Made by a program: the position numbers and the translations under genes
Notes under the pieces: generated by a model
What the model saw: the letters and a program-made list of their open reading frames with translations, nothing else
Told to the model about the DNA's origin: nothing
Databases searched by the model: none
In this document: positions 54,873 to 63,975 of the stretch, in pieces
Position numbering within the stretch: the stretch's first letter is position 1
Layout: every line of letters starts with the position of its first letter
NCBI RefSeq assembly: GCF_001717955.1
Contig: NZ_CP014168.1
Span: 1,898,001 to 1,962,000, forward strand
DNA: 64,000 nt
Direction: 5' to 3'
Source: Sphingomonas panacis
Lineage (GTDB): Bacteria > Pseudomonadota > Alphaproteobacteria > Sphingomonadales > Sphingomonadaceae

Positions 54873-55769
54873 TCATTCCGCCAGGCGCAACTCCGCATCG
54901 AGAAAGTCGAGAAACGCCCGCACCCGCAGCGCCAGCCGGTCATGCCCGCTGTAGAGCGCATGGATATCCTCGCCGTCGCCCGGATTGGATTCCGCCAGAA
55001 CCTCGACCAGCCGCCCGGCGGCAAGATCCCCCGCGACATGGAAGCGGCCCAATCGCGCGATGCCGCCGTCGGCCATCGCCATCAGCCGCACGACTTCACC
55101 CGAATTGCCGAGGAACGGCCCATCGACCGGCCGCTGCACGACTCGCCCGCCGCTCAGGAACGGCCACGAATCGACGCTGCGGCGGAAGCTGAACTTGAGG
55201 CAGATGTGCTGCGATAGCGCGCCGGGGTCGCGCGGCATGCCGCGCCGCGCGAGGTAACCGGGGCTGGCCACCAGCACCATCGTGCTATGGCCGAGCTTCT
55301 TCGCGCGCAGCCGCGTGTCGCGCAACGGGCCGATTCGGATCGCGATGTCGGCACGCTCCTCGATCAGATCGACCAGCGTGTCGGAGAGGGCAAGATCGAC
55401 CGTCACCTCGGGATTGGCGTCGAGGAAACGCGGCAGCATCGGCAGCAGGCAATGCACGCCGAATGGCACGGCGGCGTTGACGCGCAGCAAGCCGCGCGGC
55501 CGGTCCTGCTCGCGCCCGAGGCTTTGTTCAACGGCATCGACCTCGGCGAGCAGCGCCGAGATGCGGCTGCGGTACGATTCCCCCTCCGGCGTCAGCGAAA
55601 GCGAGCGCGTGGTGCGCTGGACCAGCAGGACGCCGAGTCGCGCTTCGAGCCGCGCGATGCTGCGGCTCACCGCCGATGGCGTGAGGCGCAGTGCCTTGGC
55701 GGCGGCGGCGAAGCTGCCGCCCTCGGTGACAGCGAGGAAGGTCTGCATGTCGCCGATGCGGTTGTCCAT
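54873..55769 (-). CDS. LysR family transcriptional regulator
   Basis: 298 aa. Winged HTH at residues 5-63 (TFLAVTEGGSFAAAAKALRL, TPSAVSRSIARLEAR) and the substrate-binding domain (about 90-290; RGLLRVNAAVPFGVHCLLPM, DIAIRIGPLRDTRLRAKKLG), of the CrgA subgroup. Divergent from the SDR gene, with an approximately 110-bp gap, so the SDR is its likely target, as is common for such pairs. Confidence 0.92.
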   Translation of the reverse strand: MDNRIGDMQTFLAVTEGGSFAAAAKALRLTPSAVSRSIARLEARLGVLLVQRTTRSLSLTPEGESYRSRISALLAEVDAVEQSLGREQDRPRGLLRVNAAVPFGVHCLLPMLPRFLDANPEVTVDLALSDTLVDLIEERADIAIRIGPLRDTRLRAKKLGHSTMVLVASPGYLARRGMPRDPGALSQHICLKFSFRRSVDSWPFLSGGRVVQRPVDGPFLGNSGEVVRLMAMADGGIARLGRFHVAGDLAAGRLVEVLAESNPGDGEDIHALYSGHDRLALRVRAFLDFLDAELRLAE

Positions 55770-55879
55770 GTCGCGCCCTCATGATCGCAGATCACTTCTA
55801 TTGTGCGCTGCTGCCGGCTAATCATCAATGCCGCGCCGGCATATCTCCTCCTTCGTCATTCCAACGGAGGTTTTGGACA

Positions 55880-56656
55880 ATGGACCTGCAACTCAAGGGC
55901 AAGACGGCACTCGTCACCGGCTCGACCGCCGGTATCGGCCTCGCCATCGCCGAGCGGCTCGCCGCCGAGGGTGCCGAGGTGATCGTCACCGGCCGCGCCC
56001 AGGACAAGCTCGATGCCGCCGCCGCGAAGGTCGGCGCCACCCGCGCGGTGCTCGCCGATGCGGGCACGGCGGAGGGCTGCGAGGCGCTGATCGCGGCGGT
56101 GCCCGCCGTCGACATTCTCGTCAACAATCTCGGCATCTACGAGGCCAAGCCCTTCGTCGACATCACCGACGCCGACTGGTTCCGGTTCTTCGAGATCAAC
56201 GTGATGAGCGGCATCCGTCTGTCGCGCCATTATTTCCCGAAGATGCTGGAGGCCAATTGGGGCCGCGTGATCTTCATCGCCAGCGAGAGCGCGCAGCTCA
56301 TCCCGGCGGAGATGGTCCATTACGGCATGACCAAGACCGCCCAGCTCGCGATCTCGCGCGGGCTTGCCGAGCAGACGCGCGGCACCGGCGTTACGGTCAA
56401 CACCGTGCAGCCCGGGCCGACTCGCTCGGAAGGGATCGTCGAGTTCATCCGCTCGACCGTCTCCAACAAGGACGCGTCGGAAGCCGAGCGCGAGGCCGAG
56501 TTCTTCGAAAAGCTGCGTCCCCTGTCGCTGATCCGCCGCCTGATCGAAGCTGAGGAAGTCGCCGCGATGACCGCGTTCCTCGCCAGTCCGCTCGCGGCGG
56601 TCACCAACGGCGCGGCGATCCGCGTCGAGGGCGGCATGGTGCCGACGATCGCCTGA
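55880..56656 (+). CDS. Short-chain dehydrogenase/reductase
   Basis: 258-aa classical SDR. Cofactor motif TGSTAGIG (13-20), NNLGIYE (the NNAG-type motif), catalytic Ser in FIASESAQ, Tyr-x-x-x-Lys in VHYGMTKTAQ, and the P-G loop QPGPTRSEG. Lack of a strong Asp/Arg selector leaves NAD versus NADP open. Substrate unknown. ATG 55880 with ACGGAGG 9 nt upstream. Divergent LysR partner; ends in a strong terminator. Confidence 0.9.
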   Translation: MDLQLKGKTALVTGSTAGIGLAIAERLAAEGAEVIVTGRAQDKLDAAAAKVGATRAVLADAGTAEGCEALIAAVPAVDILVNNLGIYEAKPFVDITDADWFRFFEINVMSGIRLSRHYFPKMLEANWGRVIFIASESAQLIPAEMVHYGMTKTAQLAISRGLAEQTRGTGVTVNTVQPGPTRSEGIVEFIRSTVSNKDASEAEREAEFFEKLRPLSLIRRLIEAEEVAAMTAFLASPLAAVTNGAAIRVEGGMVPTIA

Positions 56657-56674
56657 TTGCGTCCAGACGTGAAA

Positions 56675-56705
56675 AACCCCGGCGATACCGTGTATCGCCG
56701 GGGTT
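56675..56705. terminator. Strong two-way terminator after the SDR gene
   Basis: Perfect 14-bp stem AACCCCGGCGATAC (56675-56688) with its complement (56692-56705) and a 3-nt loop CGT, between the convergent SDR and small secreted protein genes. A run of A precedes it, giving a U-tract for the minus strand. Confidence 0.8.
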
Positions 56706-56734
56706 CAATCCGCTGCCGCTAAAACGCGGAAAAA

Positions 56735-57022
56735 TCAGGAGCTGGCGGGGTGGTCGCTGTAGCAACCGCCGGCGGCGGCGCAAGTCCCGGTCGAGATCGC
56801 GAACAGCGCGCCGATTCCGACCAGAATCGTGCCGACCTCGAGGAATTTCTTGGACTTCTTGCGCGGGGTATACGCCGCGCGCTCGACCAGCTTGGCGCGA
56901 ACGCCGGTCGTCGGCGCATCCTGCATAGCGACGGCGGGCTGCGCCACCGGCGCGGCCATCACGGGCGCGGAGGTAGCCATGAGCATGCAACTGGCGGTTG
57001 CGATCGCAACGAACGTCTTCAT
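56735..57022 (-). CDS. Small exported protein with one transmembrane segment
   Basis: 95 aa with a signal peptide (MKTFVAIATASCMLMATSAP, then VMAAP), a basic middle segment YTPRKKSKKFLEV and a hydrophobic segment VGTILVGIGALFAISTGTCA near 67-86, ending GGCYSDHPASS. Two Cys in the tail. This signal-plus-late-TM layout is seen in several small sphingomonad proteins of unknown function. It is the first gene left of the polysaccharide cluster, on the same strand as the GT4 gene. Confidence 0.7.
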   Translation of the reverse strand: MKTFVAIATASCMLMATSAPVMAAPVAQPAVAMQDAPTTGVRAKLVERAAYTPRKKSKKFLEVGTILVGIGALFAISTGTCAAAGGCYSDHPASS

Positions 57023-57055
57023 GATCTGCCTCCCTGAATATCTGAAACCTACGTA

Positions 57056-58180
57056 TTACTTAGTCAAATCCAACAAAGAGTCAACTTTCTTTGCCGGTTG
57101 GGTGGCCGCGATGCCGCGGTAGAGATGCGCAACCTTCGCGATCATACGTTCTTCAGTAAACTCCGCCAGGAACAGATCGCGCCCGCTCCGCCCGAGCGCG
57201 CGCAATTCAGCGCGATCAAGCCCCGCCAGAACGTCCGCCAACGCTGCTACGTTCCCACGCGGATACAAATAGCCCGAAATGCCGGGGCGCACGATCTCCG
57301 GCAGCGCATCCGCGTCGCTCGCCACCACCGGCCGCGCCTGCCGCATCGCCTCGATCGCGGCGAGTCCGAAGCCCTCCCAACGCGACGGCATCACGATCGC
57401 ATCGGCCGCGGCGATATAGCCCGGCAGCAGTTCGCGTGGTTTCCAGCCGTGCTCGGTGATATTGGACCGGGCGGACCGCGTTTCGTCCATCCTGTCGCCG
57501 ACGGTGTGCAAATGGATCGCCCGGTCGCCAAGCAATGCCATCGCCGCGAACAGGTCCGGCAAGCCCTTTTGCGGCGTGGTCCGCCCGATGAACAACAGGT
57601 TGAGCGTGGTGGACTCGAACCCCGCCGCCGGCGCCACATCGCCATCGAGCGGCGGCAGGCCGTTGTATACCATCGCCAGCTTCGCCGCCGGCAGTCCGAC
57701 CGCGATGGCACTGTCCTGCTCGAAGCGTGAGATGCACAGGATGCGATCGGTAACCCGCGCGAGCAGCCGCTCGATGGCGACGTAAATCCGCTTCTGCCAC
57801 GCGGGGATCTGCATGTTGAACGCCCAGCCGTGCGCGCAATAGACGATCGCCGGCCGCCGCTCGGCGCGCATGAACAGGTAGCGCGCACGGATCAGCACGC
57901 CGGCGAAGGTGCTGTGGATGTGGAGGATATCGGGCCGCTCCGCCGCGATGACGCGGTGCGCGAACCGCGCCATGCCCGCGAACGCGCCCGGCCGACGCGC
58001 GGAACTGCGGAACAGGCGCAAGGTCGATTGCGGGATCGCTTCGAAAAAGTGCCTCTCGTCCTCGCCGACGACGATCACGACGTTGCCGACGCCGTGCTCA
58101 GCCGCCTGCGCCACGACGAGTTGCGCCATATGCGTCGCGACGCCGCCCTTCGTCTTCTGCGCGACATGCAGGATCTTCAC
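57056..58180 (-). CDS. GT4 family glycosyltransferase
   Basis: 374-aa GT-B fold glycosyltransferase. N-terminal part VKILHVAQKTKGGVATHMAQ with the first Rossmann loop, DILHIHSTFAGVL; C-terminal nucleotide-sugar part LLFIGRTTPQKGLPDLFAAM and the E-x7-E motif EGFGLAAIEAMRQARPVVAS. Retaining transferase, probably using an NDP-sugar to extend a surface polysaccharide; donor and acceptor unknown. GTG 58180 lies 17 nt after the upstream stop and begins the conserved fold. The frame is open another 68 codons without homology. Confidence 0.9.
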   Translation of the reverse strand: MKILHVAQKTKGGVATHMAQLVVAQAAEHGVGNVVIVVGEDERHFFEAIPQSTLRLFRSSARRPGAFAGMARFAHRVIAAERPDILHIHSTFAGVLIRARYLFMRAERRPAIVYCAHGWAFNMQIPAWQKRIYVAIERLLARVTDRILCISRFEQDSAIAVGLPAAKLAMVYNGLPPLDGDVAPAAGFESTTLNLLFIGRTTPQKGLPDLFAAMALLGDRAIHLHTVGDRMDETRSARSNITEHGWKPRELLPGYIAAADAIVMPSRWEGFGLAAIEAMRQARPVVASDADALPEIVRPGISGYLYPRGNVAALADVLAGLDRAELRALGRSGRDLFLAEFTEERMIAKVAHLYRGIAATQPAKKVDSLLDLTK

Positions 58181-58196
58181 GCAGGCGCTCGGGGCA

Positions 58197-59999
58197 TCAC
58201 GGCGTATCGTCAGTCGGCGCCCGCTCCGGCAGAGGCTCGGGTTCAGTCGCCGTAGGCACGAATGCCGGCGGCAGCCCCGCCACCGCTGCCGCCGCCCCGC
58301 CGCGCGTGCGGTTGCCCGAAACAACACCCAGCGCTTTGGCTTCCACATAAACTGCGCTGACCGTGTTGCCGGTGACGGTGGCATGCCCCGCCGTCCCGAA
58401 CAGCACGATCGGCAACGCGGTGTCCTTGCCCGTGTCGATCACACTGTTGCGCGAAATCTCGGCGCGGTGCTCGCCGGCGGCCGGTGCGGTATCGGCGATC
58501 GCGATCGTGCCGGGGGTTTGGGCCGCGGTCACGCGTATCTCATTGTCGGTAAAGGTCGCCTGCACCGCACTGTCGCCGAGCACACGGTAGGGCGCCACGA
58601 TCGCCCGATCGAAGCTGAGCTTGTTGCGCGTCACCACGAGCGTACCGGTGGAACCGCAGGTGAGGTCGCACGCGACGTTCTCGAATGTGTTCCCGTCGAG
58701 CACCAGCCGCGAGAAATAGCTGGGCAGGCACACGCCGCTCCCGGTCTTGCCGGCAAAGACGAAACGGTTGCCGATGAACGACACGTCGATCGCGCCCGGC
58801 GAGCGCCCGAAGCCGGCGCTGCGCAGCGCGAACAGCGCGCGCCCGCCGCTCTTGCCATAGCGCTTGCCATAGCGGGCGGGTAGCTGCGCGGCGCTGCCGT
58901 CCTGATAGACCTGGTTGTTGCGAAACACGATGTTCTTGGCGGCGTAGAAGGTCGCCAGACCGTAATTGGAGGCATTGCGCACGATATTGTCGTGCGCCAG
59001 CGCGTTGAAGCAGCCCTCGAAGTCGATGCCGACGTCGAGCATCTCGCTGACCTCGTTGTGGGCGACGAGGATGCCGTCGCCATTGTTCCCATAAATGCCG
59101 CCGTTGGCGCCGTGCACTTTGTTGTGCGTCACGTAGATATCGCGCGCGCGGCGCAGATATTGCGGCGCTCCGCCCATGGTGATCTTGGCCGATCCGCCGA
59201 ACCAGCTGATGTTGGCGAAGCGCCCGGTGTTGCCCACCGCGATGATCCGCCGGCCATAATTCACCCGCAGGATCTGGCTCATGTAGGCGCCGCCATCGAC
59301 CCTGTTGTCGTAAGCGAGGATATCCTCATTGAGATCGTCGCCGCGCGGCGAAAAGCCGGCGTCGAGCGCGAGGTCGTGGATGTCCTTGCGATCGTCGCGC
59401 GTCAACTTGCGCAGGTGCCCGACAAACAACGCCCCGAACCGGTCGGTCGAACAGCGTGTGACCGACACCTTGCGCACGTTGAGGCCGCGCAGAATCGTGC
59501 CGTTCGACGGCAGTGGCGCTGGCCGCACCAGCCGTAGCGAATCGATGTGAACGCCGGTAAGGAAGCTTGCCGGGTTCTTGTCCGCCGGCATCGCGATGAA
59601 GGGATCACGCTGCCGCCCCTCCCAACGTAGCACCGTGGCATCGCCTGCGCCGAGGATCGCGATCGGCGCGGTCAGTGCGATCGGCCGGGTCAGCCGCAAC
59701 GTGCCGGCCGGGATCAACAGCACCGCCACCCCCGATGCGATGGCTTGCTGAAGCGCGAGCGTATCGTCGGCCTGCCCGTCGAGCTTCGCGCCGAACTGGC
59801 GGATATCCTTCCCCTTGGCCCGCCACTGCGCGATCTCGGCATAGAAAGCGGTGCGCGTCGGCGCCCATTTCGGCCAGCTGGCGTCTTCGGTGGTGCCATG
59901 CTGGGCAAGCGTCGCGCGCACGCACAATGCGCCCCCGGCGACGCCGAGCAGCGGCAACACGGCGCGGCGACTGAGCTTCGGAAGGTCGAGGTCACGCAT
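58197..59999 (-). CDS. Tat-exported right-handed parallel beta-helix protein
   Basis: 600 aa. Signal peptide with twin arginine (KLSRRAVLPLLGVAGGALC, RR at 11-12), so probably folded before export. Central beta-helix region (about 90-560) of short repeating strands with PbH1-type turns: NEVSEMLDVGIDFEGC, NALAHDNIVRNASNYGLATF, NKVHGANGGIYGNNGDGIL. Such proteins include polysaccharide lyases, epimerases and tailspike-like hydrolases; I see no unambiguous catalytic set. The C-terminus is Pro/Glu-rich. Beside a GT4 gene and across from a priming transferase, a polysaccharide-processing role is likely. Confidence 0.85.
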   Translation of the reverse strand: MRDLDLPKLSRRAVLPLLGVAGGALCVRATLAQHGTTEDASWPKWAPTRTAFYAEIAQWRAKGKDIRQFGAKLDGQADDTLALQQAIASGVAVLLIPAGTLRLTRPIALTAPIAILGAGDATVLRWEGRQRDPFIAMPADKNPASFLTGVHIDSLRLVRPAPLPSNGTILRGLNVRKVSVTRCSTDRFGALFVGHLRKLTRDDRKDIHDLALDAGFSPRGDDLNEDILAYDNRVDGGAYMSQILRVNYGRRIIAVGNTGRFANISWFGGSAKITMGGAPQYLRRARDIYVTHNKVHGANGGIYGNNGDGILVAHNEVSEMLDVGIDFEGCFNALAHDNIVRNASNYGLATFYAAKNIVFRNNQVYQDGSAAQLPARYGKRYGKSGGRALFALRSAGFGRSPGAIDVSFIGNRFVFAGKTGSGVCLPSYFSRLVLDGNTFENVACDLTCGSTGTLVVTRNKLSFDRAIVAPYRVLGDSAVQATFTDNEIRVTAAQTPGTIAIADTAPAAGEHRAEISRNSVIDTGKDTALPIVLFGTAGHATVTGNTVSAVYVEAKALGVVSGNRTRGGAAAAVAGLPPAFVPTATEPEPLPERAPTDDTP

Positions 60000-60046
60000 C
60001 GAAGAGACTCCTGCATTTGCCCGTTGGCATATCCGCGCCGACGCGC

Positions 60047-60379
60047 CTAGCCGCGCCGCCTGCGCGCATCCCACAACGCCAGTCCGCACAGCAGGCACGG
60101 CCAAAGCATCGTGTTGAACACATCCTGCTGCGTATCGCGAATCTGCCAGTTTTGCAGAACCGGCCATGTCGCGGCGAGATCCATTGCCTCGTTGAGCGCT
60201 TCGAGCAGCGCAACGCCCGCCAAGGCCCATAGCGGCCCAAGGCGCCGCCGCGTCGCCAGCCGCAAAACGATATAGATGGCGATGCCAAGATGGATGTGGA
60301 GGATCGATCGGCCCAATTCGCCTCGGGGTGCGACGAGATTTTTCAGCGCTTCGAAGTCTGCGATACCGCTCATCTTCAC
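60047..60379 (-). CDS. Small polytopic membrane protein
   Basis: 110 aa with about three hydrophobic segments (residues 24-42, 48-66, 88-104) and Arg-rich cytoplasmic ends. The sequence ALLEALNEAMDLAAT between helices 2 and 3, with TQQDVFNTMLWP, recalls VanZ-like small proteins, but similarity is weak. ATG 60379 or 60373. It starts the minus-strand cluster, divergent from the priming transferase. Confidence 0.6.
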   Translation of the reverse strand: MKMSGIADFEALKNLVAPRGELGRSILHIHLGIAIYIVLRLATRRRLGPLWALAGVALLEALNEAMDLAATWPVLQNWQIRDTQQDVFNTMLWPCLLCGLALWDARRRRG

Positions 60380-60535
60380 CGTCTACCCAGTGGGCGCCCC
60401 GCAGCGGAAGCATAGCGGCGTTCGATAGGAGAACAACCGCCATATTGGAACGAGTTGATGCATTGCACCATTTATGGCATCGTCCCACAGCAATCCTGTC
60501 GCCCCATCGACATCGAGAGAAGGGGATCGATTCGC

Positions 60536-61942
60536 GTGGCCACGTTCGAGAGCAAGCAGGGGGAGAGCGAACGCGTGTCGTTTGATCCGGTCCCGCTCGC
60601 ACCGCGCGGCATATCCAAGCAAATGATTCGCGGTCGGCTGGTGCTCTCGGTGCTGGCGGTCGATCTGGTCGCGATCGTCGCGCCGATCGTGCTCGCCGCA
60701 TGGGTGCATCTCGGCTATTTCTTCGGCGTGCGCGTGGTCAGCCTGCTCATTCTGGTGCTGCCGCTCTATTATCTCATCGCCTTGCAGATAAAGGCGTTTT
60801 CGCTCCGCAACATCATCAAGCCGCCGCGTAGCATGCGCAAGGCGTTCTCCGCATTGCTCGGAGCCTATGCGATCGGCCTGGCGATCACCTTCGCCACGCG
60901 CTCGAACGAGGAATTGTCGCGTGTGCTGGTGGCGACCGGCTGTCTGCTGAGCTGCTTTTCCCTGATCCTCGCGCGCGGGATCTTCGCCGATCTGGCGGCG
61001 CGCGCGCTCGGTGGAACCCCGGCGACCGAGATCGTCATCGTCGATGGCGTCGAGCCTCCCCCGCAATGCACCGCGACCCGTGTCGACGTGCAGGGGGCTG
61101 GCATCATTCCCAATCTCAGCGATCCGATGATGCTGCATCGCATCGGCGAATGTGTGTTTCAGGCCGATCGCGTCATCATTTCCTGTCCGCCCGAGCGACG
61201 GGGCAAATGGGCGTTGGCGCTCAAGGGCGCGGGCGTTCAGGTCGAGGTACTCGCGCCTGAGCTCGACGCATTGGGCGCGATCGGCACCAGCCAGTATCAT
61301 GGCTTTGCTACCGCGGTGGTCGCGGTCGGCCCCCTCAGCGGTATCGATCGGGTTACCAAGCGGATATTCGATCTCGTCGTGGCAGGCGGCATGCTGATCG
61401 GGCTGCTGCCGCTGCTGCTGATCGTCGCGATCGCGATCAAATGCGATTCGCGCGGACCGGTTCTGTTCGCTCAACAGCGTGTCGGGCAGGGCAACCGGCT
61501 GTTCAGGATGCTCAAGTTCCGCAGCATGCACGTCGCGCAGGCGGACGCGAGCGCCAGCCGCCTCGTCACGCGTGGCGATCCGCGTGTGACGCGGGTCGGC
61601 TGGTTCATTCGCCAGACCAGCATCGATGAATTGCCACAGCTTCTAAACGTTCTGCGCGGCGAGATGAGTATCGTCGGCCCGCGCCCGCACGCGACCGGCG
61701 CGCTGGCGGGCAGGGCGCTCTACTGGGAGGTGTCGGCGCATTACTGGAACCGTCACGCCGTCAAGCCGGGGCTGACCGGGCTGGCACAGGTACGCGGGTT
61801 TCGCGGCAATACCGAGACAGGTGCCGATCTGCTCAACCGGCTTCAGGCTGATCTCGCCTATCTCGAATCCTGGACGGTGTGGCGCGACGTGATTCTGGTT
61901 TTGCAGACGTTCAAGGTGCTGATGCACCGCAACGCTTTTTAA
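60536..61942 (+). CDS. Polyprenyl-phosphate sugar-1-phosphate transferase (priming, SpsB-like)
   Basis: 468 aa. Four N-terminal TM segments (about 35-115), a cytoplasmic region, a fifth TM (about 285-310; FDLVVAGGMLIGLLPLLLI), then the conserved bacterial sugar transferase domain: KCDSRGPVLFAQQRVG, RMLKFRSMH, IRQTSIDELPQLLNVLRGEMSIVGPRP and HAVKPGLTGLAQVRG. It attaches the first sugar-1-phosphate to undecaprenyl phosphate in exopolysaccharide synthesis, like SpsB/GelB of sphingan producers. GTG 60536 has GAGAAGGGG upstream; TTG 60455 or ATG 60458 would add a non-conserved leader. Confidence 0.9.
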   Translation: MATFESKQGESERVSFDPVPLAPRGISKQMIRGRLVLSVLAVDLVAIVAPIVLAAWVHLGYFFGVRVVSLLILVLPLYYLIALQIKAFSLRNIIKPPRSMRKAFSALLGAYAIGLAITFATRSNEELSRVLVATGCLLSCFSLILARGIFADLAARALGGTPATEIVIVDGVEPPPQCTATRVDVQGAGIIPNLSDPMMLHRIGECVFQADRVIISCPPERRGKWALALKGAGVQVEVLAPELDALGAIGTSQYHGFATAVVAVGPLSGIDRVTKRIFDLVVAGGMLIGLLPLLLIVAIAIKCDSRGPVLFAQQRVGQGNRLFRMLKFRSMHVAQADASASRLVTRGDPRVTRVGWFIRQTSIDELPQLLNVLRGEMSIVGPRPHATGALAGRALYWEVSAHYWNRHAVKPGLTGLAQVRGFRGNTETGADLLNRLQADLAYLESWTVWRDVILVLQTFKVLMHRNAF

Positions 61943-62142
61943 GTAGGTCGCCCGCTTTCTGGCAGCATATTTGCGTCGATGACCATTTTCGCATCGCAGC
62001 GAAATCGCGGCATTTGGTGCCGGATCGGCGTTGTATGCCAATCGACAAGGCGACACGCGCCCCGGTATAGGCATGGCGGCAGCGGCCCTGTTTCCGGCGG
62101 CGCATTTCATGGATTCCATCGCAATTTCGGAGTTAAACAGGC

Positions 62143-63015
62143 ATGACGATCAAGCCGGTGCGCAAGGCGGTTTTCCCGGTGGCGGGTCTGGGTACGCGGT
62201 TTCTACCAGCGACCAAGGCGATGCCGAAGGAAATGCTCACGGTTCTTGACAAGCCTTTGATCCAATATGCGGTCGAGGAAGCGCTCGAAGCGGGGATCGA
62301 GCAGATCATCTTCGTCACCGGCCGCAACAAATCGGCGTTGGAAGACCATTTCGATATTTCCTACGAGCTTGAGGACACGATGCGCCGTCGCGGCAAATCG
62401 CTCGCCGTGGTCGAGAGCATTCGTATGAAGCCGGGTTCGCCCGTCTATGTCCGCCAGCAGGAGCCGCTGGGCCTGGGCCATGCGGTGTGGTGCGCGCGCG
62501 AGATCGTCGGCGACGAACCGTTCGCGGTGCTGCTGCCGGACGAGTTGATGGCCGGCACGCCCGGCTTCATGAAGCAGATGGTCGAGGCGTATCAGACGGT
62601 CGGCGGCAATGTGGTGGGCGCGCTCGAAGTGGCGCCGTCGGAAACGCACAAATATGGCATCATCTCGCCGGGCAAGGTCGATGGCCGGCTGACCGAGGTC
62701 AAGGCGTTGGTCGAGAAGCCAGCGCAGGGCAGTGCGCCCTCGAACCTGATGATTCCGGGCCGCTACATCCTCCAGCCCGAAGTGATGCGGATTTTGGAGA
62801 AGCAGGAAACCGGTGCCGGTGGCGAGATCCAGTTGACCGATGCGATGCTGCAACTGATCGGCAAGCAGCCGTTCCACGGCTTCACCTTCTCGGGCGAACG
62901 TTACGATTGTGGCGACAAGGCCGGCTTCATTCAGGCCAACCTCGCGATCGCGCTGGCGCATGCCGACATCGGCCCGAGCGTTCGCGCGTTCGCTACGGAA
63001 TTGCTGGCAAAGTAA
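62143..63015 (+). CDS. galU: UTP-glucose-1-phosphate uridylyltransferase
   Basis: 290 aa. Nucleotidyltransferase start VAGLGTRFLPATKAMPKEML, metal/UTP loop region FVTGRNKSALEDHFD, PDELMAG and IQLTDAMLQLI. Makes UDP-glucose for exopolysaccharide and glycolipid synthesis. It follows the priming transferase on the same strand after a 200-bp gap that contains a small hairpin (TTTCGC/GCGAAA near 61993-62010). ATG 62143 with GGAG upstream. A long palindrome follows the stop. Confidence 0.95.
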   Translation: MTIKPVRKAVFPVAGLGTRFLPATKAMPKEMLTVLDKPLIQYAVEEALEAGIEQIIFVTGRNKSALEDHFDISYELEDTMRRRGKSLAVVESIRMKPGSPVYVRQQEPLGLGHAVWCAREIVGDEPFAVLLPDELMAGTPGFMKQMVEAYQTVGGNVVGALEVAPSETHKYGIISPGKVDGRLTEVKALVEKPAQGSAPSNLMIPGRYILQPEVMRILEKQETGAGGEIQLTDAMLQLIGKQPFHGFTFSGERYDCGDKAGFIQANLAIALAHADIGPSVRAFATELLAK

Positions 63016-63081
63016 GCACCGGATACGGGGGTGAGATCGCAGTCCACCGATTAGTTCGAGGAACTGCGACTATACCCCCAA

Positions 63082-63162
63082 CCGTTCGCACTGAGCTTGT
63101 CGAAGGGCGTGCCTAGAGCGCTACGCTTATCGCACGTCCTTCGACAAGGTCAGGACGAACGG
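63082..63162. repeat. CCGTTCG...CGAACGG palindromic repeat between convergent genes
   Basis: Arms of 31 bp (63082-63112 and 63132-63162) pair with few mismatches (core CTTCGAC/GTCGAAG). Same family as 41773 and 43505. It lies between galU and the convergent metallophosphatase gene. Confidence 0.82.
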
Positions 63163-63168
63163 AGTGGA

Positions 63169-63975
63169 TCAGGCCGCGCTGCGGCGCGCGGTTTCGGCTG
63201 CCGGTTTCGCGGCCGATTCGAACAGCCACCGGCGCGTGCCGTCGATGCCGAGCACGGTGAGCCGCCCGCTATACACCGCTCCGGTATCGATACCGATACG
63301 GTTGGTGCGCAATTCCGCTTCTTCGGTTACGGTATGGCCGTGGACGATGATCCGGCCATGATCGGCATTGCTTTCGAGGAACGGGTTGCGAATCCAGCGC
63401 AAATCGTTCTCGGATTGCTCGGCGAGCGGTATGCCGGGCCTGATCCCGGCATGGACGAAGACATAGTCGCCGCGAAACACCATTTCGTCGCAGTCGTTCA
63501 GCAAAGCGAGATGTGTGGGCGGTACCAGCTCCCGGATCCGTTCGGCGAGCGCCTCGTTCGAAAGCGTGTCGTATTCGTGGCGCGTGATGCCGTAGCTGAA
63601 CAGCGTCTCGCGGCCGCCGATCTTGATGAACATCGGCAGGAGGTTGGCCTCGCCCTGCAGGATGCGCAGGAACACTTCCTCATGGTTGCCCAGCAGGACG
63701 CTGATGCTGCGCCCGCTCGCGCGCAGCGCGACGACGCGCTCGACCACCTCGGCCGATTCGGGGCCGCGGTCGATCAGGTCGCCTAGAAAGATGATCTCGG
63801 ATGGATTGCCGGCGTTCTTCGCGTCCTGTGCGGCAATCTGCTGCAACACGTCGTCGAGCAGATCGCATCGGCCGTGGATGTCACCGATCGCGTACAAACG
63901 TGCGCCATAAGAGGCAGCCACCGTTCGCCGCTCGGGCTGTCGCTCGCGGCGACGGTTGAGAAAGCGGGCTAACAT
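63169..63975 (-). CDS. PPP-type metallophosphoesterase (serine/threonine protein phosphatase-like)
   Basis: 268 aa with the full calcineurin-like metal set: GDIHGRCDLLDDVL (GDxHG), FLGDLIDRGPES (GDxxDRG), LLGNHEEVFL (GNHE), HAGIRPG and VHGHT. Related to bacterial PrpE/PphA and Ap4A-hydrolase-like phosphatases. Substrate, protein or nucleotide, is open. N-terminus is basic (MLARFLNRRRERQPERR). It starts 25 bp from the right window edge, so the promoter is not visible. Confidence 0.92.
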   Translation of the reverse strand: MLARFLNRRRERQPERRTVAASYGARLYAIGDIHGRCDLLDDVLQQIAAQDAKNAGNPSEIIFLGDLIDRGPESAEVVERVVALRASGRSISVLLGNHEEVFLRILQGEANLLPMFIKIGGRETLFSYGITRHEYDTLSNEALAERIRELVPPTHLALLNDCDEMVFRGDYVFVHAGIRPGIPLAEQSENDLRWIRNPFLESNADHGRIIVHGHTVTEEAELRTNRIGIDTGAVYSGRLTVLGIDGTRRWLFESAAKPAAETARRSAA

